From Pirellula sp. (GTDB lineage Bacteria; Planctomycetota; Planctomycetia; Pirellulales; PNKZ01), in assembly GCA_013822735.1 (NCBI GenBank), contig PNKZ01000007.1, positions 186,001 to 250,000 on the forward strand: a stretch of 64,000 bases of DNA, in the 5' to 3' direction. The translations under genes and the position numbers were made by a program. A model generated the notes under the pieces. That model ran no database searches and was not told where the DNA came from. It saw nothing but the letters and a program-made list of their open reading frames with translations. This document shows positions 42,221 through 51,219 of the stretch, piece after piece. How positions within the stretch are numbered: position 1 is the stretch's first letter; every line of letters begins with the position of its first letter.

Positions 42221-43159
42221 ATGAAACTTTGTCTTCCGACGCTCGTGATCCTGATTTGCTTCGCTCCGCTTACCAGTATCCAAGCGGTCGAACCGTCGCG
42301 GATCGTGCGCGACATCTGCTATAAGTCGACGCCCGAAGGTGACCTCTCGCTGGACCTTTACTACCCGGAGGGTGAACCGCGGGGCAAGTGTCCCCTGGTG
42401 GTTTACACGCATGGCGGCGGCTGGACGACGGGGAGCAAACGGAGCGCGCAAATCGGCGCGATGGTCCGAGCGGTCGACAAGCTTCTCGTGCAAGGCTTCT
42501 GCGTCGCTTCGGTCGACTATCGACTCTACGTCGAAGGAGGGCCGACGCGCGTGCGCGATTGCGTGGCCGATTGCAAAGACGCCGTGCGCTATCTGGCGCA
42601 ACGCGCAAATGAACTCCGCATTGACGCCGAACACGTTTTCACATTCGGCGACTCCGCGGGGGGGCACATTGCGCAGATGTTGTTGCTCTCGCCTGCCGCC
42701 GAGTTTCCGGAAGCCCCGGGGCGGGCAGCTGCGCCGTTCACGATGATCGCAGGCGTATCTTGGTACGGACCTTGTGATTTCGAGAAGACGGAACTCTTCC
42801 GAAGCGACGAGCAGACCCCCGTCCGCGATCGCTTCGAAGCCCGCATTCTACCGTCGGACGCCGACCCGAAAGACAAGCTTCGGCTCTATCGCGAGATCAG
42901 TCCCGTGAATTATCTGCGTGCCGAGAGTCGGCCGCTGTTGATGATTCAAGGAGATAAGGATACGACGATTCCGGTGCGGCACGCGCGCTACATGAAGGAA
43001 CGAGCCGATGCGGTCGGGGCGCCGGTCGATATCGTGGTCGTGGCAAACGCCGGGCACAACTGGCGCCGCGTCGACGCCGATATCGAGCCAAGTGTCGAAG
43101 AGATCGTCGAGAAGACGGCTTCGTTTCTCAAGCAAGAGCTCGAACGAAGTGCTCGATAA
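42221..43159 (+). CDS. secreted alpha/beta-hydrolase (carboxylesterase)
   Basis: Predicted secreted esterase of the BD-FAE / acetyl-esterase type. From ATG 42221, 312 residues with a signal peptide ending SIQA (about residue 21). The oxyanion-hole motif is YTHGGGWTTGSKRS (near residue 63), the nucleophile elbow is GDSAGGH (Ser near 145), the acid lies in LMIQGDKDTTIP (near 247) and the His in ANAGHNWR (about 277). DLYYPEGEPRGKCPLVVY is typical of such enzymes. An upstream in-frame start at 42182 overlaps no ribosome site and is rejected. Likely role: removal of acyl groups from polysaccharide or small esters. Confidence 0.88.
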   Translation: MKLCLPTLVILICFAPLTSIQAVEPSRIVRDICYKSTPEGDLSLDLYYPEGEPRGKCPLVVYTHGGGWTTGSKRSAQIGAMVRAVDKLLVQGFCVASVDYRLYVEGGPTRVRDCVADCKDAVRYLAQRANELRIDAEHVFTFGDSAGGHIAQMLLLSPAAEFPEAPGRAAAPFTMIAGVSWYGPCDFEKTELFRSDEQTPVRDRFEARILPSDADPKDKLRLYREISPVNYLRAESRPLLMIQGDKDTTIPVRHARYMKERADAVGAPVDIVVVANAGHNWRRVDADIEPSVEEIVEKTASFLKQELERSAR

Positions 43160-43169
43160 CGGCCGCGAT

Positions 43170-44513
43170 CTACACGTCGGCGAGCACCCGTAGCGTTTCG
43201 TCGCAAAGACGCTGCGCTTCGGCCGCGGTCGGGGCTTCGGCGATGGCGCGGACGATCGGCTCCGTGTTGCTCGCGCGCACGAGCAACCACCGGCCGGGCC
43301 AATCGAGCCGCAGGCCGTCGAGCGTGTCGACCGCGGCGTCGTAGAAATGTTTGCGCAGTGCGGCGAGGCCCGCTTCGAGCTTCGCCGGCGGCAGCGTCAT
43401 CTTCGTCTTCACGATCTCGTAGCGCGGCAACGATGCGGCCCATCGGCTGAGCGTGCCGCCGCGCGCGGCAAGGCCGTCGAGCACCAGCGCCATGCCGAGG
43501 AAGCTGTCGCGCACATAGCCGACGCGCGGGTCGATCGGCCCGCCGTTCCCCTCGCCGCCGAAGACGGCGCGGCGCGCGATCATCTCGCCGGCGACGTTCG
43601 CTTCCCCGACGGCCGAGCGCGAGAACGAACAGCCGTACTTGGCGGCCAGGTCTTCGGTCATCCGACTTGTCGAGCAGTTCGTAACGACCGCGCCGGGTGT
43701 TTGCCCGAGCACATGGTCGACGCACATGGCGAGCGTGTACTCTTCGCCGATGTACCGGCCGCGCTCGTCGAGCAATGCGAGCCGGTCGGCGTCGGGATCT
43801 TGGCAGAATCCGACGTCGCAACCGGCTTCGGCAATCGCCGAGCTGACGGATATCAGGTTCTCGGCCGTCGGCTCCGGAGGATGGGCAAAAAGGCCGTCGG
43901 GCGTGCCGCCGAGCAGTTCGATCTTGCAACCGAGGGCATCCAAGAGCGGCCAGCCCAGCACGCTTCCCGAGCCATGGTTCGAGTCGAGCAACACGCGAAA
44001 GCCCCGAGCCCGAATCGCCGCGACGTCGACCAAGGCCAGCACCTTCTGCAAGTGGGCCTCGATCGTGCCGTCGATGGCTTTCGCACTGCCTAAGCGTTCG
44101 CAACTCACTGAAATCGGGGAACCTCGGCGGTAGGCGTCGAGGACGCGCCCTCCAAATTCGGCGGGCACGACACGCCCCTCCGGCGAGAAGAGCTTCATCC
44201 CGTTGTATTGCGGCGGATTGTGACTGGCGGAAATCTGAATGCCGCCGGCCGCGTGCAGCTCGCGCACGAGTACGCCAGTGGTCGGCGTGGCCGCGATGCC
44301 GCCGTCGAGGCAGTCGCGCCCAAGTTTGGCGACCGTCTCGCAGATCACTTGGGCAAAGTCGGCGCCCGAGGCACGCCCGTCGCGCGTCACGACGATCGGC
44401 CCGACTTCCAACAGCGCGGCAAAGGCGGCCGTATAGTTCGCCGCCACGGCGGGCGTCAGGCTCTCGCCGACGATTCCTCGTAGTCCGCTCACGCTAATAA
44501 TGGGCTCGGGCAT
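43170..44513 (-). CDS. glmM: phosphoglucosamine mutase-like phosphohexomutase
   Basis: Alpha-D-phosphohexomutase, 447 residues. The phosphoserine motif is QISASHNPPQYNGMKLFSPEG (Ser about residue 99), the metal loop CQDPDADRLALLDERG (near 240), the sugar-specificity loop GGEGNGGPIDPRVGYVRD (near 320), and the phosphate-binding RASNTEPIVRAIAEA near the C-terminus. GlmM proteins have GEGNGG? or GEQSGH at the sugar loop; this variant also occurs in bacterial and archaeal GlmM/PMM enzymes, so substrate (glucosamine or mannose phosphate) is not certain. The ATG at 44513 gives the standard start. It is divergent from the larger mutase at 44691. Confidence 0.8.
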   Translation of the reverse strand: MPEPIISVSGLRGIVGESLTPAVAANYTAAFAALLEVGPIVVTRDGRASGADFAQVICETVAKLGRDCLDGGIAATPTTGVLVRELHAAGGIQISASHNPPQYNGMKLFSPEGRVVPAEFGGRVLDAYRRGSPISVSCERLGSAKAIDGTIEAHLQKVLALVDVAAIRARGFRVLLDSNHGSGSVLGWPLLDALGCKIELLGGTPDGLFAHPPEPTAENLISVSSAIAEAGCDVGFCQDPDADRLALLDERGRYIGEEYTLAMCVDHVLGQTPGAVVTNCSTSRMTEDLAAKYGCSFSRSAVGEANVAGEMIARRAVFGGEGNGGPIDPRVGYVRDSFLGMALVLDGLAARGGTLSRWAASLPRYEIVKTKMTLPPAKLEAGLAALRKHFYDAAVDTLDGLRLDWPGRWLLVRASNTEPIVRAIAEAPTAAEAQRLCDETLRVLADV

Positions 44514-44690
44514 GTCGGGAAGTATACGAATGCGGCGGATTCTGTAAACGCGGCTCGGATCAATGTGCGAAATTCGGCCACGCGTGGAAAAGTCCAACTG
44601 GGAACCGCGCGGCGGAGCCTTGAATTCGGCCCGCCGCATCCGTCACAATGGGCGGCGACTTAACTCACTTCCGGAGGCTCGTTTTCCGCC

Positions 44691-46499
44691 ATGCCGCTCG
44701 ACATTGCCGCTCTTGAAACGTCCGTGAAACAAGCCGTCGGGCAAAAGCAACTGACGCAACCCGCCGCCGATAATATTCACATCTGGCTCACCGATCCGCG
44801 TTACGCACAGTATGCCGAGCAAGTGGCGGCGCATATAGCCAGCGGTCAATGGAAGGCCCTCGACGACGCCTTTTGGACGATCATCCCCTTCGGCACGGGC
44901 GGACGTCGCGGCAAGATGTACCCGATCGGCTGCAACGCCATCAACGACAGGACGATCGGCGAAAGCGCCCAAGGCCTGGCGACCTACGTAAAGAAGAATC
45001 TGCCGGCCGGCGCGACGCTCGCCTGCGCGATCGGCTACGACACGCGGCATCGCTCGCGGGAGTTCGCCGAACTTTGCTCCGAGATCATGGTCGCCAACGG
45101 CTTTCAGGTCTACTTCCTCGACGGCTACCGCAGCACGCCCGAGGTTTCGTACACGGTTCGCTATAAGAACTGCGTCTGCGGCATCATGGTCACGGCGAGC
45201 CACAATCCGCCGAGTGACAACGCCGTGAAGGCATATTGGGCCGGCGGCGTACAAGTGCTCCCGCCGCACGATAAGGGCGTGATCGATGAAGTGATGGCCT
45301 GTGCGTCGATCGCGCGCGTGCCGTTTGCCCAGGCGTTGGCGGAAGGTAAGGTCGTATACTGCCAACAGGAAGTCGACCCGGCCTATATTCAAGCGGTGCT
45401 CACGCAAAGCTTTGCCGGTCCGCGCGATTTGAAGATCATTTACTCGCCGCTGCACGGCGTCGGCGCGGCCACGGTGATGCCGATCCTCGAGAAGGACGGC
45501 TTTGCGAACGTCGAACTCTATGGCCCGCATGCCGAACCGAACGGCGACTTTCCCAACGTGCCGGGACATGTGTCGAACCCGGAAAATCCGCAAGTGTTCG
45601 ACGCCATGATCGAACGGGCCAAGCAAACCGGCGCGGAACTGATCCTCGCGACCGATCCCGATGCCGACCGCGTCGGCTGTGCCGCCCCCACGAAGACCGG
45701 CGGCCCTTGGAAGACGCTTACCGGCAACCAGATCGGCGTGCTACTGGCCGACTACGTGCTCGAGCGCCGCAAAGCAGCGGGCTCGCTGTCGCCGCAGCAT
45801 TACGTGGCGAAGACGATCGTCACGACGGAAATGATCCGCCGCATCGCCGAAAGTTACGGAGTTCGAACGATCGGCGATCTGCATGTCGGCTTCAAATGGA
45901 TCGGCCGCACGATCGATGCCGAAGGCCCCGGAGGCTTCGTGCTCGGTACGGAAGAATCGCACGGCTACCTCACCGGTACGCACGCCCGCGATAAAGACGC
46001 CGCGGTCGCCGCGATGCTGTTGGCCGAACTCGCGGCCCGCGTGAAGTCGGAAGGTAAGACGCTGCACCAAAAGCTCGAATCGCTCTTCTGGCAGCATGGT
46101 TGTCACGTCGAACGGCTCTACAACCAAAGCCTTCCCGGCAGCGAGGGGATGGCAACGATGCGGAAACTTATGGAAAAGCTCCGCACGGCGCCGCCGGCCG
46201 AACTGGGCGGCCTCAGAGTGCGGCAGGCCCGCGATTACCTCAATCTCACGATCAAGAGCCCCGACGGCCAGTCGAAGCCGCTCGCCGAGGAAAAGGGAGA
46301 CATGATCGTGCTCGACTTCGCCGACGAAGGGAATTTCGTCGCCGTGCGTCCGTCAGGCACCGAGCCGAAAGTAAAGTATTACATGTTCGCCTACGAGCCG
46401 GCCGAACAACTTCACAACCTCGACGACGCGCGAGCCGAGCTCGAAGCCCGACTCACGCGCATCGAAACAGACTTCCAAGCCCTGGCGGCATCGCTATAG
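44691..46499 (+). CDS. phospho-sugar mutase (phosphoglucomutase-type)
   Basis: 602-residue alpha-D-phosphohexomutase of the long bacterial phosphoglucomutase/phosphomannomutase type (PgcA-like), linking glucose-6-P and glucose-1-P. Motifs: active Ser in GIMVTASHNPPSDNAVKAYW (about residue 168), metal loop LATDPDADRVGCAAP (near 321), sugar loop GTEESHGYLTGTHARDKDAAVAAMLL (near 423-445), and phosphate-binding VRPSGTEPKVKYYMF near 555-570. The extra length lies in the N-terminal 60 residues and in a segment before the C-terminal domain. It is transcribed away from the smaller mutase with 177 bases between start codons. Confidence 0.9.
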   Translation: MPLDIAALETSVKQAVGQKQLTQPAADNIHIWLTDPRYAQYAEQVAAHIASGQWKALDDAFWTIIPFGTGGRRGKMYPIGCNAINDRTIGESAQGLATYVKKNLPAGATLACAIGYDTRHRSREFAELCSEIMVANGFQVYFLDGYRSTPEVSYTVRYKNCVCGIMVTASHNPPSDNAVKAYWAGGVQVLPPHDKGVIDEVMACASIARVPFAQALAEGKVVYCQQEVDPAYIQAVLTQSFAGPRDLKIIYSPLHGVGAATVMPILEKDGFANVELYGPHAEPNGDFPNVPGHVSNPENPQVFDAMIERAKQTGAELILATDPDADRVGCAAPTKTGGPWKTLTGNQIGVLLADYVLERRKAAGSLSPQHYVAKTIVTTEMIRRIAESYGVRTIGDLHVGFKWIGRTIDAEGPGGFVLGTEESHGYLTGTHARDKDAAVAAMLLAELAARVKSEGKTLHQKLESLFWQHGCHVERLYNQSLPGSEGMATMRKLMEKLRTAPPAELGGLRVRQARDYLNLTIKSPDGQSKPLAEEKGDMIVLDFADEGNFVAVRPSGTEPKVKYYMFAYEPAEQLHNLDDARAELEARLTRIETDFQALAASL

Positions 46500-46520
46500 C
46501 GAACCGTTCGCGATCCGCTT

Positions 46521-46600
46521 CCCCTCTCCCCATGCATGCGGGAGAGGCCGTGTCCGATTTCCCCTCTCCCCTTGCGGGAGAGGGGCTAGGGGTGAGGGGT
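46521..46600. repeat. CCCCTCTCCC...GGGAGAGG hairpin repeats
   Basis: Two hairpins in tandem: CCCCTCTCCC with GGGAGAGG at 46521-46547, and CCCCTCTCCC with GGGAGAGGGG at 46561-46585, the second followed by a CTAGGGGTGAGGGG tail. This type of C/T-rich hairpin is common between genes in many bacteria. It separates the convergent mutase and isomerase genes. Confidence 0.8.
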
Positions 46601-46614
46601 CAATCGCGAAAAGA

Positions 46615-47463
46615 CTACGCCGAAACGGCCTTCGCCACGGTCCGCGCCACTTCCAGGCATTCCTTGATGTCGGCAATCGGATCTTTCGGGTTCTCTTCGT
46701 ACTCTAGCGAGAGTGCCCCGTCGGCCGGGAACTTCACTTCGCGCAATGCGACAAACACTTGTTCGACGTTCATGTGTCCCTTGCCGAGGATCACGCCGTG
46801 CGTCTTATCCTGCATCTCGGCAAAGTCCTTGAGGTGCACGCCGTACAGACGCCCCTTCAGGGCCCGAATGACGTCTTCCGGCTTCTCGCCCGAGCGAATG
46901 TAGTGTCCTAGGTCGGCGCAGGCGCCAATTCGTTCGTCATGCCCTTCAATCGCTTGTAACGTGTCGACGACTTTGTTGTAGCGATGCTTCGGGCCGTGGT
47001 TGTGGATTCCGACGCGGATGTCGTATTCCTTCACCAGCGAGTCGAGGCTTTCAAACGAATCGGGATCCGGATCGGCCGTGATGTTGCGAATGCCCGCCGC
47101 CTTCGCGAAGGCAAAGAGCTTCTTGTTCTTCTCGTGGTCTTTGGTGAGCCGATTAACGCCGTGGGCCGAGATGACTTGGCCGTAGCCTTCGAGCTTTTCC
47201 TTGAGCGCGGCAATTTGCTCCGGTGTGCTGTCGACGCTGAACATGCCGGGATAAAACTCGATATGGCTGACGTCGAGGTCGTGGCACTTGAGCAGCGCGT
47301 CGTCGACCGGAAAGCTGCGGAGCGAGTAGATCTGCAGACCGACATTGAATCCTTCGAACTCCGCGGCACGCAACGTGCGAACGAGAAACGAAGAAGCAAC
47401 AACGCCGCCGACGGCGACCGCGGATTGCTGCAAGAAACGACGACGAGCGATGGGCGACTTCAT
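46615..47463 (-). CDS. Tat-exported sugar isomerase/epimerase-like TIM-barrel protein
   Basis: 282-residue protein of the xylose-isomerase-like TIM barrel superfamily. From ATG 47463 it starts with a twin-arginine signal (PIARRRFLQQSAVAVGG, residues 4-20), so it is exported folded. The barrel shows GLQIYSLRSF, HIEFYPGMFS, ISAHGVNRL, GIHNHGPKHRYN (metal-type His/Asn), GACADLGHYIRSGE, YGVHLKDFAE and GALSLEYEENPKDP, giving the usual Glu/Asp/His metal ligands. Such Tat-exported members are frequent in planctomycetes and are mostly uncharacterised. An upstream in-frame ATG at 47577 lacks support. Confidence 0.88.
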   Translation of the reverse strand: MKSPIARRRFLQQSAVAVGGVVASSFLVRTLRAAEFEGFNVGLQIYSLRSFPVDDALLKCHDLDVSHIEFYPGMFSVDSTPEQIAALKEKLEGYGQVISAHGVNRLTKDHEKNKKLFAFAKAAGIRNITADPDPDSFESLDSLVKEYDIRVGIHNHGPKHRYNKVVDTLQAIEGHDERIGACADLGHYIRSGEKPEDVIRALKGRLYGVHLKDFAEMQDKTHGVILGKGHMNVEQVFVALREVKFPADGALSLEYEENPKDPIADIKECLEVARTVAKAVSA

Positions 47464-47653
47464 GGTGGGGGCTACTCCGGGCCGGCGAAAATCGGCGAAT
47501 GCGAATGACCGAATGCGATTAAAAATGCGCCGCGAGGAAAATGCCGCGCGGCGAAGCCCCATCGTAACGCGCCGCAATGCGAGATGCCGGCCGGCGCGTT
47601 TGTCCGAAGATTCGAACCGGCGGAACGAATCTCGCGGAGGACTTCGAGGGATG

Positions 47654-47692
47654 AAAAAAGCCGATTCCGCGCACGAGGCGCGGAATCGGCTT
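47654..47692 (-). terminator. strong rho-independent terminator of the 27-codon gene
   Basis: A 15-bp perfect stem (47658-47672 with 47678-47692, loop ACGAG) is followed on the minus strand by a run of six T (47654-47659). It lies about 70 bases after the tiny ORF at 47762-47845 and there is no other minus-strand gene it could serve. Confidence 0.85.
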
Positions 47693-47761
47693 AGGAACTA
47701 ACCAGAAAGGGAGCGACTACGCAGGACCAGCCTTGCGGTCGTATTGCCCGGCAGTTGTTTA

Positions 47762-47845
47762 CTAACCTTGCGGCCTCGGCGCGGTGATCAGATCGATCGA
47801 AAGGAGCGCCAAGATTCCGACACCAAACATCAAAACGGCAGACAT
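47762..47845 (-). CDS. possible 27-residue membrane micro-protein
   Basis: A tiny ORF, ATG at 47845 to TAG at 47762-47764. A GAGG motif sits five or six bases upstream. The product has one hydrophobic segment (core VLMFGVGILALLSIDLI, residues 4-20) and a short tail ending PRPQG, so it would be a single-pass membrane peptide. Downstream is one of the strongest terminators in the window, which argues that a real transcript passes here. Alternative: the transcript is a small RNA and the ORF is chance. No homologue is recognised. Confidence 0.45.
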   Translation of the reverse strand: MSAVLMFGVGILALLSIDLITAPRPQG

Positions 47846-48165
47846 GAAAACCTCGATCGCCGACAATAGTCCGTTCAAATTGAAAAGAAGCCGAGCATTC
47901 GGAAACCGAAATTTCCTCACCGCTCGCAGAAGTAGTTGCCGCTAGTAACGCAAGCGTCACAACTTCCCGGGAATTTTCCGGGTGCTTGGCGCAAGTGCTG
48001 GAACTAGAGAGACTTCCGCGATGGGCCGATTGCGATGACCTCTCCCCGCCATGCTCCGTGGTCGCCCGCGCATTCATTGCAACCGGTCAAACCGTGAGCA
48101 GTCGGATAGAATGACGCATTGCTTTCGTTTAGGCAAGCTGACCATAGCGGAATTTCGAGGGAAAC
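47846..48165. other. spacer upstream of uvrC
   Basis: About 320 bases with no supported gene. It should hold the divergent promoters of the micro-gene and of uvrC. A longer minus-strand ORF (47691-48077) crosses this region in a different frame from the micro-ORF but has no ribosome site or family resemblance, so it is not called. Confidence 0.5.
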
Positions 48166-49572
48166 GTGATAGACGGACCGACGCCCGAGCCCCCTGATTC
48201 CCCGCCACCGCCCCCGCCGGAAAACCCGCTCGTCCTCGAATTTGGCCTCGGTTACGGGCATTCGGCCGCGAAAGTTCGGGAATTTCCCCAGACCCCCGGC
48301 GTTTACCTGATGAAGGATAGCGCCGGCCGGGTGATTTACATCGGCAAAGCCAAAAACCTGCGAAGTCGGGCCGGCAGCTACTTTCTCAAGGCCGCCGCCG
48401 AGGAACGCCGCACGGCGGAACTGGTCCGCGAAGTCTGCGATATCGACTACATCGAGTGCGAAAGTGAAGTCGACGCGCTCTTGGCCGAATCACGGCTGAT
48501 CAAAGACATTCAGCCGAAATTCAATCAGGACCTGAAAGACGACAAGTCGTTCCCCTACTTGGAAATCTTCATTCGCGAGGATTTCCCGCGCGTGGAATTT
48601 ACGCGCGAGCCGCAAGAACGCGGCACAAAACTCTACGGGCCGTTCGCTTCGGCCGGCAGCCTACGGGGCGCCATTCAGGTGCTGCAAAAGATCTTCAAGT
48701 TCCGCACCTGCAGCCTCGACATCGACGACGGCGACGAACGTTGGCGCTGGTTCCGGCCTTGTCTACTCGCCAGCATTCAGCAATGCACGGCCCCCTGTAA
48801 TTTGCGCATTTCCAAAGAGGAATATCGCAAAGACATCGACCGCCTACGCATGTTCCTGGAAGGGAACAAGAAGAAGCTGCTCAACGAACTGCGCAACGAA
48901 ATGGCCGCGGCCGCCAAGGCCCTGCATTTCGAAAAGGCCGGCCGATTGCGCGACGAAATTCGCATGCTCGAAACGCTCGACGATCGGGGGGAACTCGATA
49001 CGCACGAGCAACCGGAAGTGTTTTTCATCGATCCGAAGAAGGGGCTCGCGGGGCTCAAGAAGATACTCGGCCTTGCGAAAACCCCGCGCACCATCGAAGG
49101 GGTCGACATCGCGCATCTCGGCGGGGGCGAAACGGTCGCTTCGCTCGTGCAGTTTATCGACGGGCTCCCGTTCAAGCCGGGCTATAAGCGGTTCAAGATT
49201 CGCAACGTCGCCGGAATCGACGACTTCGCGAGCATCCACGAGGTGGTCGCTCGCCGCTTCAAGCGCCTCGACGACGAAGGGCTCGTCTTCCCGGATATCT
49301 TGCTCATCGACGGCGGCAAGGGACAACTCAACGCGGGACTCGCGGCATTTCGCGCGCTCGGGATCGAACCGCCGACGGTCATTTCACTGGCCAAGCGTGA
49401 GGAAGAAATCTATATCCCCGGCGCCGAGGAACCACTTCGGCTCAGTCGGCATGCGTACGCATTAAGGCTTTTGCAGTACGTTCGTGATGAGGCCCATCGC
49501 TTCGCCCAGCACTATCATCACATGCTGCGGCGCAAGACGACTTTCGACGGAACGGACGAGCGGAAGGACTAA
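48166..49572 (+). CDS. uvrC: excinuclease ABC subunit C, short form lacking the HhH domain
   Basis: Nuclease of nucleotide excision repair that makes the 3' and 5' incisions with UvrB. The 468 residues start at GTG 48166 (GAGG upstream) with a Pro-rich N-terminus. The GIY-YIG domain follows (TPGVYLMKDSAGRVIYIGKAKNLRSR, about residues 42-67, with EVDALLAESRLIKDIQPKFN). A UVR helix (AAKALHFEKAGRLRDEIRMLE) lies near 248, and the RNase-H-like 5' nuclease domain begins about residue 308 (IEGVDIAHLGGGETVASLV, ILLIDGGKGQLNAGL, REEEIYIPG, VRDEAHRFAQHYH). The sequence ends there. The C-terminal helix-hairpin-helix pair of full-length UvrC (about 600 residues) is absent. Its stop overlaps the convergent synthase gene by four bases. 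Confidence 0.9.
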   Translation: MIDGPTPEPPDSPPPPPPENPLVLEFGLGYGHSAAKVREFPQTPGVYLMKDSAGRVIYIGKAKNLRSRAGSYFLKAAAEERRTAELVREVCDIDYIECESEVDALLAESRLIKDIQPKFNQDLKDDKSFPYLEIFIREDFPRVEFTREPQERGTKLYGPFASAGSLRGAIQVLQKIFKFRTCSLDIDDGDERWRWFRPCLLASIQQCTAPCNLRISKEEYRKDIDRLRMFLEGNKKKLLNELRNEMAAAAKALHFEKAGRLRDEIRMLETLDDRGELDTHEQPEVFFIDPKKGLAGLKKILGLAKTPRTIEGVDIAHLGGGETVASLVQFIDGLPFKPGYKRFKIRNVAGIDDFASIHEVVARRFKRLDDEGLVFPDILLIDGGKGQLNAGLAAFRALGIEPPTVISLAKREEEIYIPGAEEPLRLSRHAYALRLLQYVRDEAHRFAQHYHHMLRRKTTFDGTDERKD

Positions 49573-50837
49573 GCAGCCGCGCGGCGGAAATCGCCGGATC
49601 CGAATCCTTCGGCGGCGTCATTCCAGCGGCGCAGCGCGACGGCGGCCATGTGTCCGCCGAACGCCACGGAGATCTTCACAGCATTGGTCATCCGGTTCGA
49701 CGCGCGGCCGACCAGCGGAATGCAATCGAGCCCGACTTCCGGATCGGGATCCGTGAGATTCATCGTCGGGGGAGCAAAGCCGTCGCGAAGTGCGAGCGTG
49801 GTAATGGCAAGCTCCACGCTGCCTGCGGCGTTGATGAGATGCCCGAGCATCGATTTTGTGGAGCTTACCCAAATGCGATCGGCCGCCGGGCCCAAGGCCT
49901 GACGAATGCCGCGCGACTCCATGATGTCGTTTTGATGCGTGCCCGTGCCGTGAGCATTGATGTATTGGACGTCGTAGGGAGCGATATCCGCGTCGCGCAA
50001 GGTCGTATCGATCAAATGCGCCAGGCCGTTGCTTTCGATGTCGAGGCTCGTAATGTGATGCCCTTCCGACATCAGGCGCGTGCCCGCCAATTCGGCATAG
50101 ATTCTCGCGCCGCGGCGCTGGGCATGGCTGAGCCGCTCGATGACGAACATCGCGGCCCCTTCTCCCATGACGAAACCGTTGCGATTGCGATCAAACGGTC
50201 GCGGGGCTTGCGCCGGATCGTCGTGAGAGGCCAACACGCGCATCGACTGGAACCCGGCGGCCATCAACGGATGAATGACTTCCGAACTTCCCGCCAAGGC
50301 GATATCGCAATGCTCGTCGCGAATGCGATCGGCGGCCGCCATGATGTCGATCAGGCCGCTGGCGCAGGCCGTGCTGTGCGAAATGCGCGGGCCGTGCAGA
50401 CCAAAATGATTCGCGACGGCGACGCAACTGGTATTCGGAAGCCACTGCGTCCACCACGGCGGGAGCGCAGGATCGCGAACTTGCGGGCTGCCGTCGGCAT
50501 AGAGGACGCCGCCGGTGTCGCCCATGTGGCCGCTGATGGCGCAGGCGAAGCGCTCCAAATCGACCGTCGAGAAATCAACGTCGGCGTCGGCCAATGCCTC
50601 GCGTGCCGCGCGCATGGAGAGGGTCGTATGCTTTACCTGCCCCGGATAGTCGAGTTCGATATCGACGGGCGCGGCGATTCCGGTTCCGAAATCGCGTTGA
50701 AATCGTTCGCCCATGCGTCGCACGCCGCTCTTGCCGGCCTTCACGGCCTTCCAAACGCTTTCGCGATCCGCACCCACCGAGGCGATGAGCCCGATGCCGG
50801 AAATCACGATCGGTTCGAATTGGCGGCGACGACTCAC
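49569..50837 (-). CDS. beta-ketoacyl-ACP synthase (FabF/KAS II-like)
   Basis: Condensing enzyme of fatty-acid or polyketide synthesis, 422 residues from GTG 50837. The active Cys lies in HSTACASGL (about residue 158), and the two His sites are in INAHGTGTHQND and SMLGHLINAAG, the full Cys-His-His triad. FVMGEGAAMFVIERL and the C-terminal SVAFGGHMAAVALRRW are typical. Fatty-acid genes are not adjacent, so it may serve a specialised lipid or polyketide. GTG 50837 is a best guess: it places the VISGIGLIASVG motif near residue 10; longer starts run to 50996 without support. Confidence 0.85.
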   Translation of the reverse strand: MSRRRQFEPIVISGIGLIASVGADRESVWKAVKAGKSGVRRMGERFQRDFGTGIAAPVDIELDYPGQVKHTTLSMRAAREALADADVDFSTVDLERFACAISGHMGDTGGVLYADGSPQVRDPALPPWWTQWLPNTSCVAVANHFGLHGPRISHSTACASGLIDIMAAADRIRDEHCDIALAGSSEVIHPLMAAGFQSMRVLASHDDPAQAPRPFDRNRNGFVMGEGAAMFVIERLSHAQRRGARIYAELAGTRLMSEGHHITSLDIESNGLAHLIDTTLRDADIAPYDVQYINAHGTGTHQNDIMESRGIRQALGPAADRIWVSSTKSMLGHLINAAGSVELAITTLALRDGFAPPTMNLTDPDPEVGLDCIPLVGRASNRMTNAVKISVAFGGHMAAVALRRWNDAAEGFGSGDFRRAAA

Positions 50838-51219
50838 GGAATGCGTTTTCCCAATGCGTGGCGGCTGTCGCTGCAAAGTCCGACGAAGGGCGTACTTAAT
50901 CGTTGCGCGAAGCCTTGGCGTGCGGCGAGGAAAGTAGCGAATTTCCGCAGTTGGTCCTAGGCGAGTTTCCGACGCCGAGCCGTCCCTGCGAGGCAATTTC
51001 GGTGAGATTTCTTGGGCAAGTTGCTTGCAAAATCAACAACTAGCGATATGATCGCTCCTCGTGGGACGGATGCCCAAAACGCGGCCTCAAATGCCAGATT
51101 TTCGGGATTTCCAACCCACGCGATCTTTGGCAGTTTGATTTCGGACGGATCCTGAATCCAGTTTTGGGCCGCCCCTGTCGTACGAGTTCGACCGACAATC
51201 AGGCGCGTTTCGGAATCCG
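50838..51219. other. divergent spacer between the synthase gene and mraZ
   Basis: About 380 bases. Apart from the mraZ promoter at 51025-51052 nothing is supported. The spacer includes G-rich direct motifs near the promoter (TTGGGC at 51013 and GTGGGAC at 51061) that are reminiscent of the TGGGN boxes bound by MraZ, but spacing is not regular and this is only a suggestion. Confidence 0.45.
51025..51052 (+). promoter_or_regulatory. sigma70-type promoter upstream of mraZ
   Basis: TTGCAA at 51025-51030 and TATGAT at 51047-51052 are 16 bases apart, about 165 bases before the mraZ start codon. Five of six and four or five of six positions match consensus. Confidence 0.55.

Noticed and set aside
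46521-46600. Considered as an attachment site or mobile-element end
   Set aside because: C/T-rich hairpins of this kind are common between bacterial genes and no integrase is near.
49650-50960. 436-codon plus-strand ORF
   Set aside because: Antisense to the ketoacyl synthase with intact active-site motifs; Arg-rich shadow.
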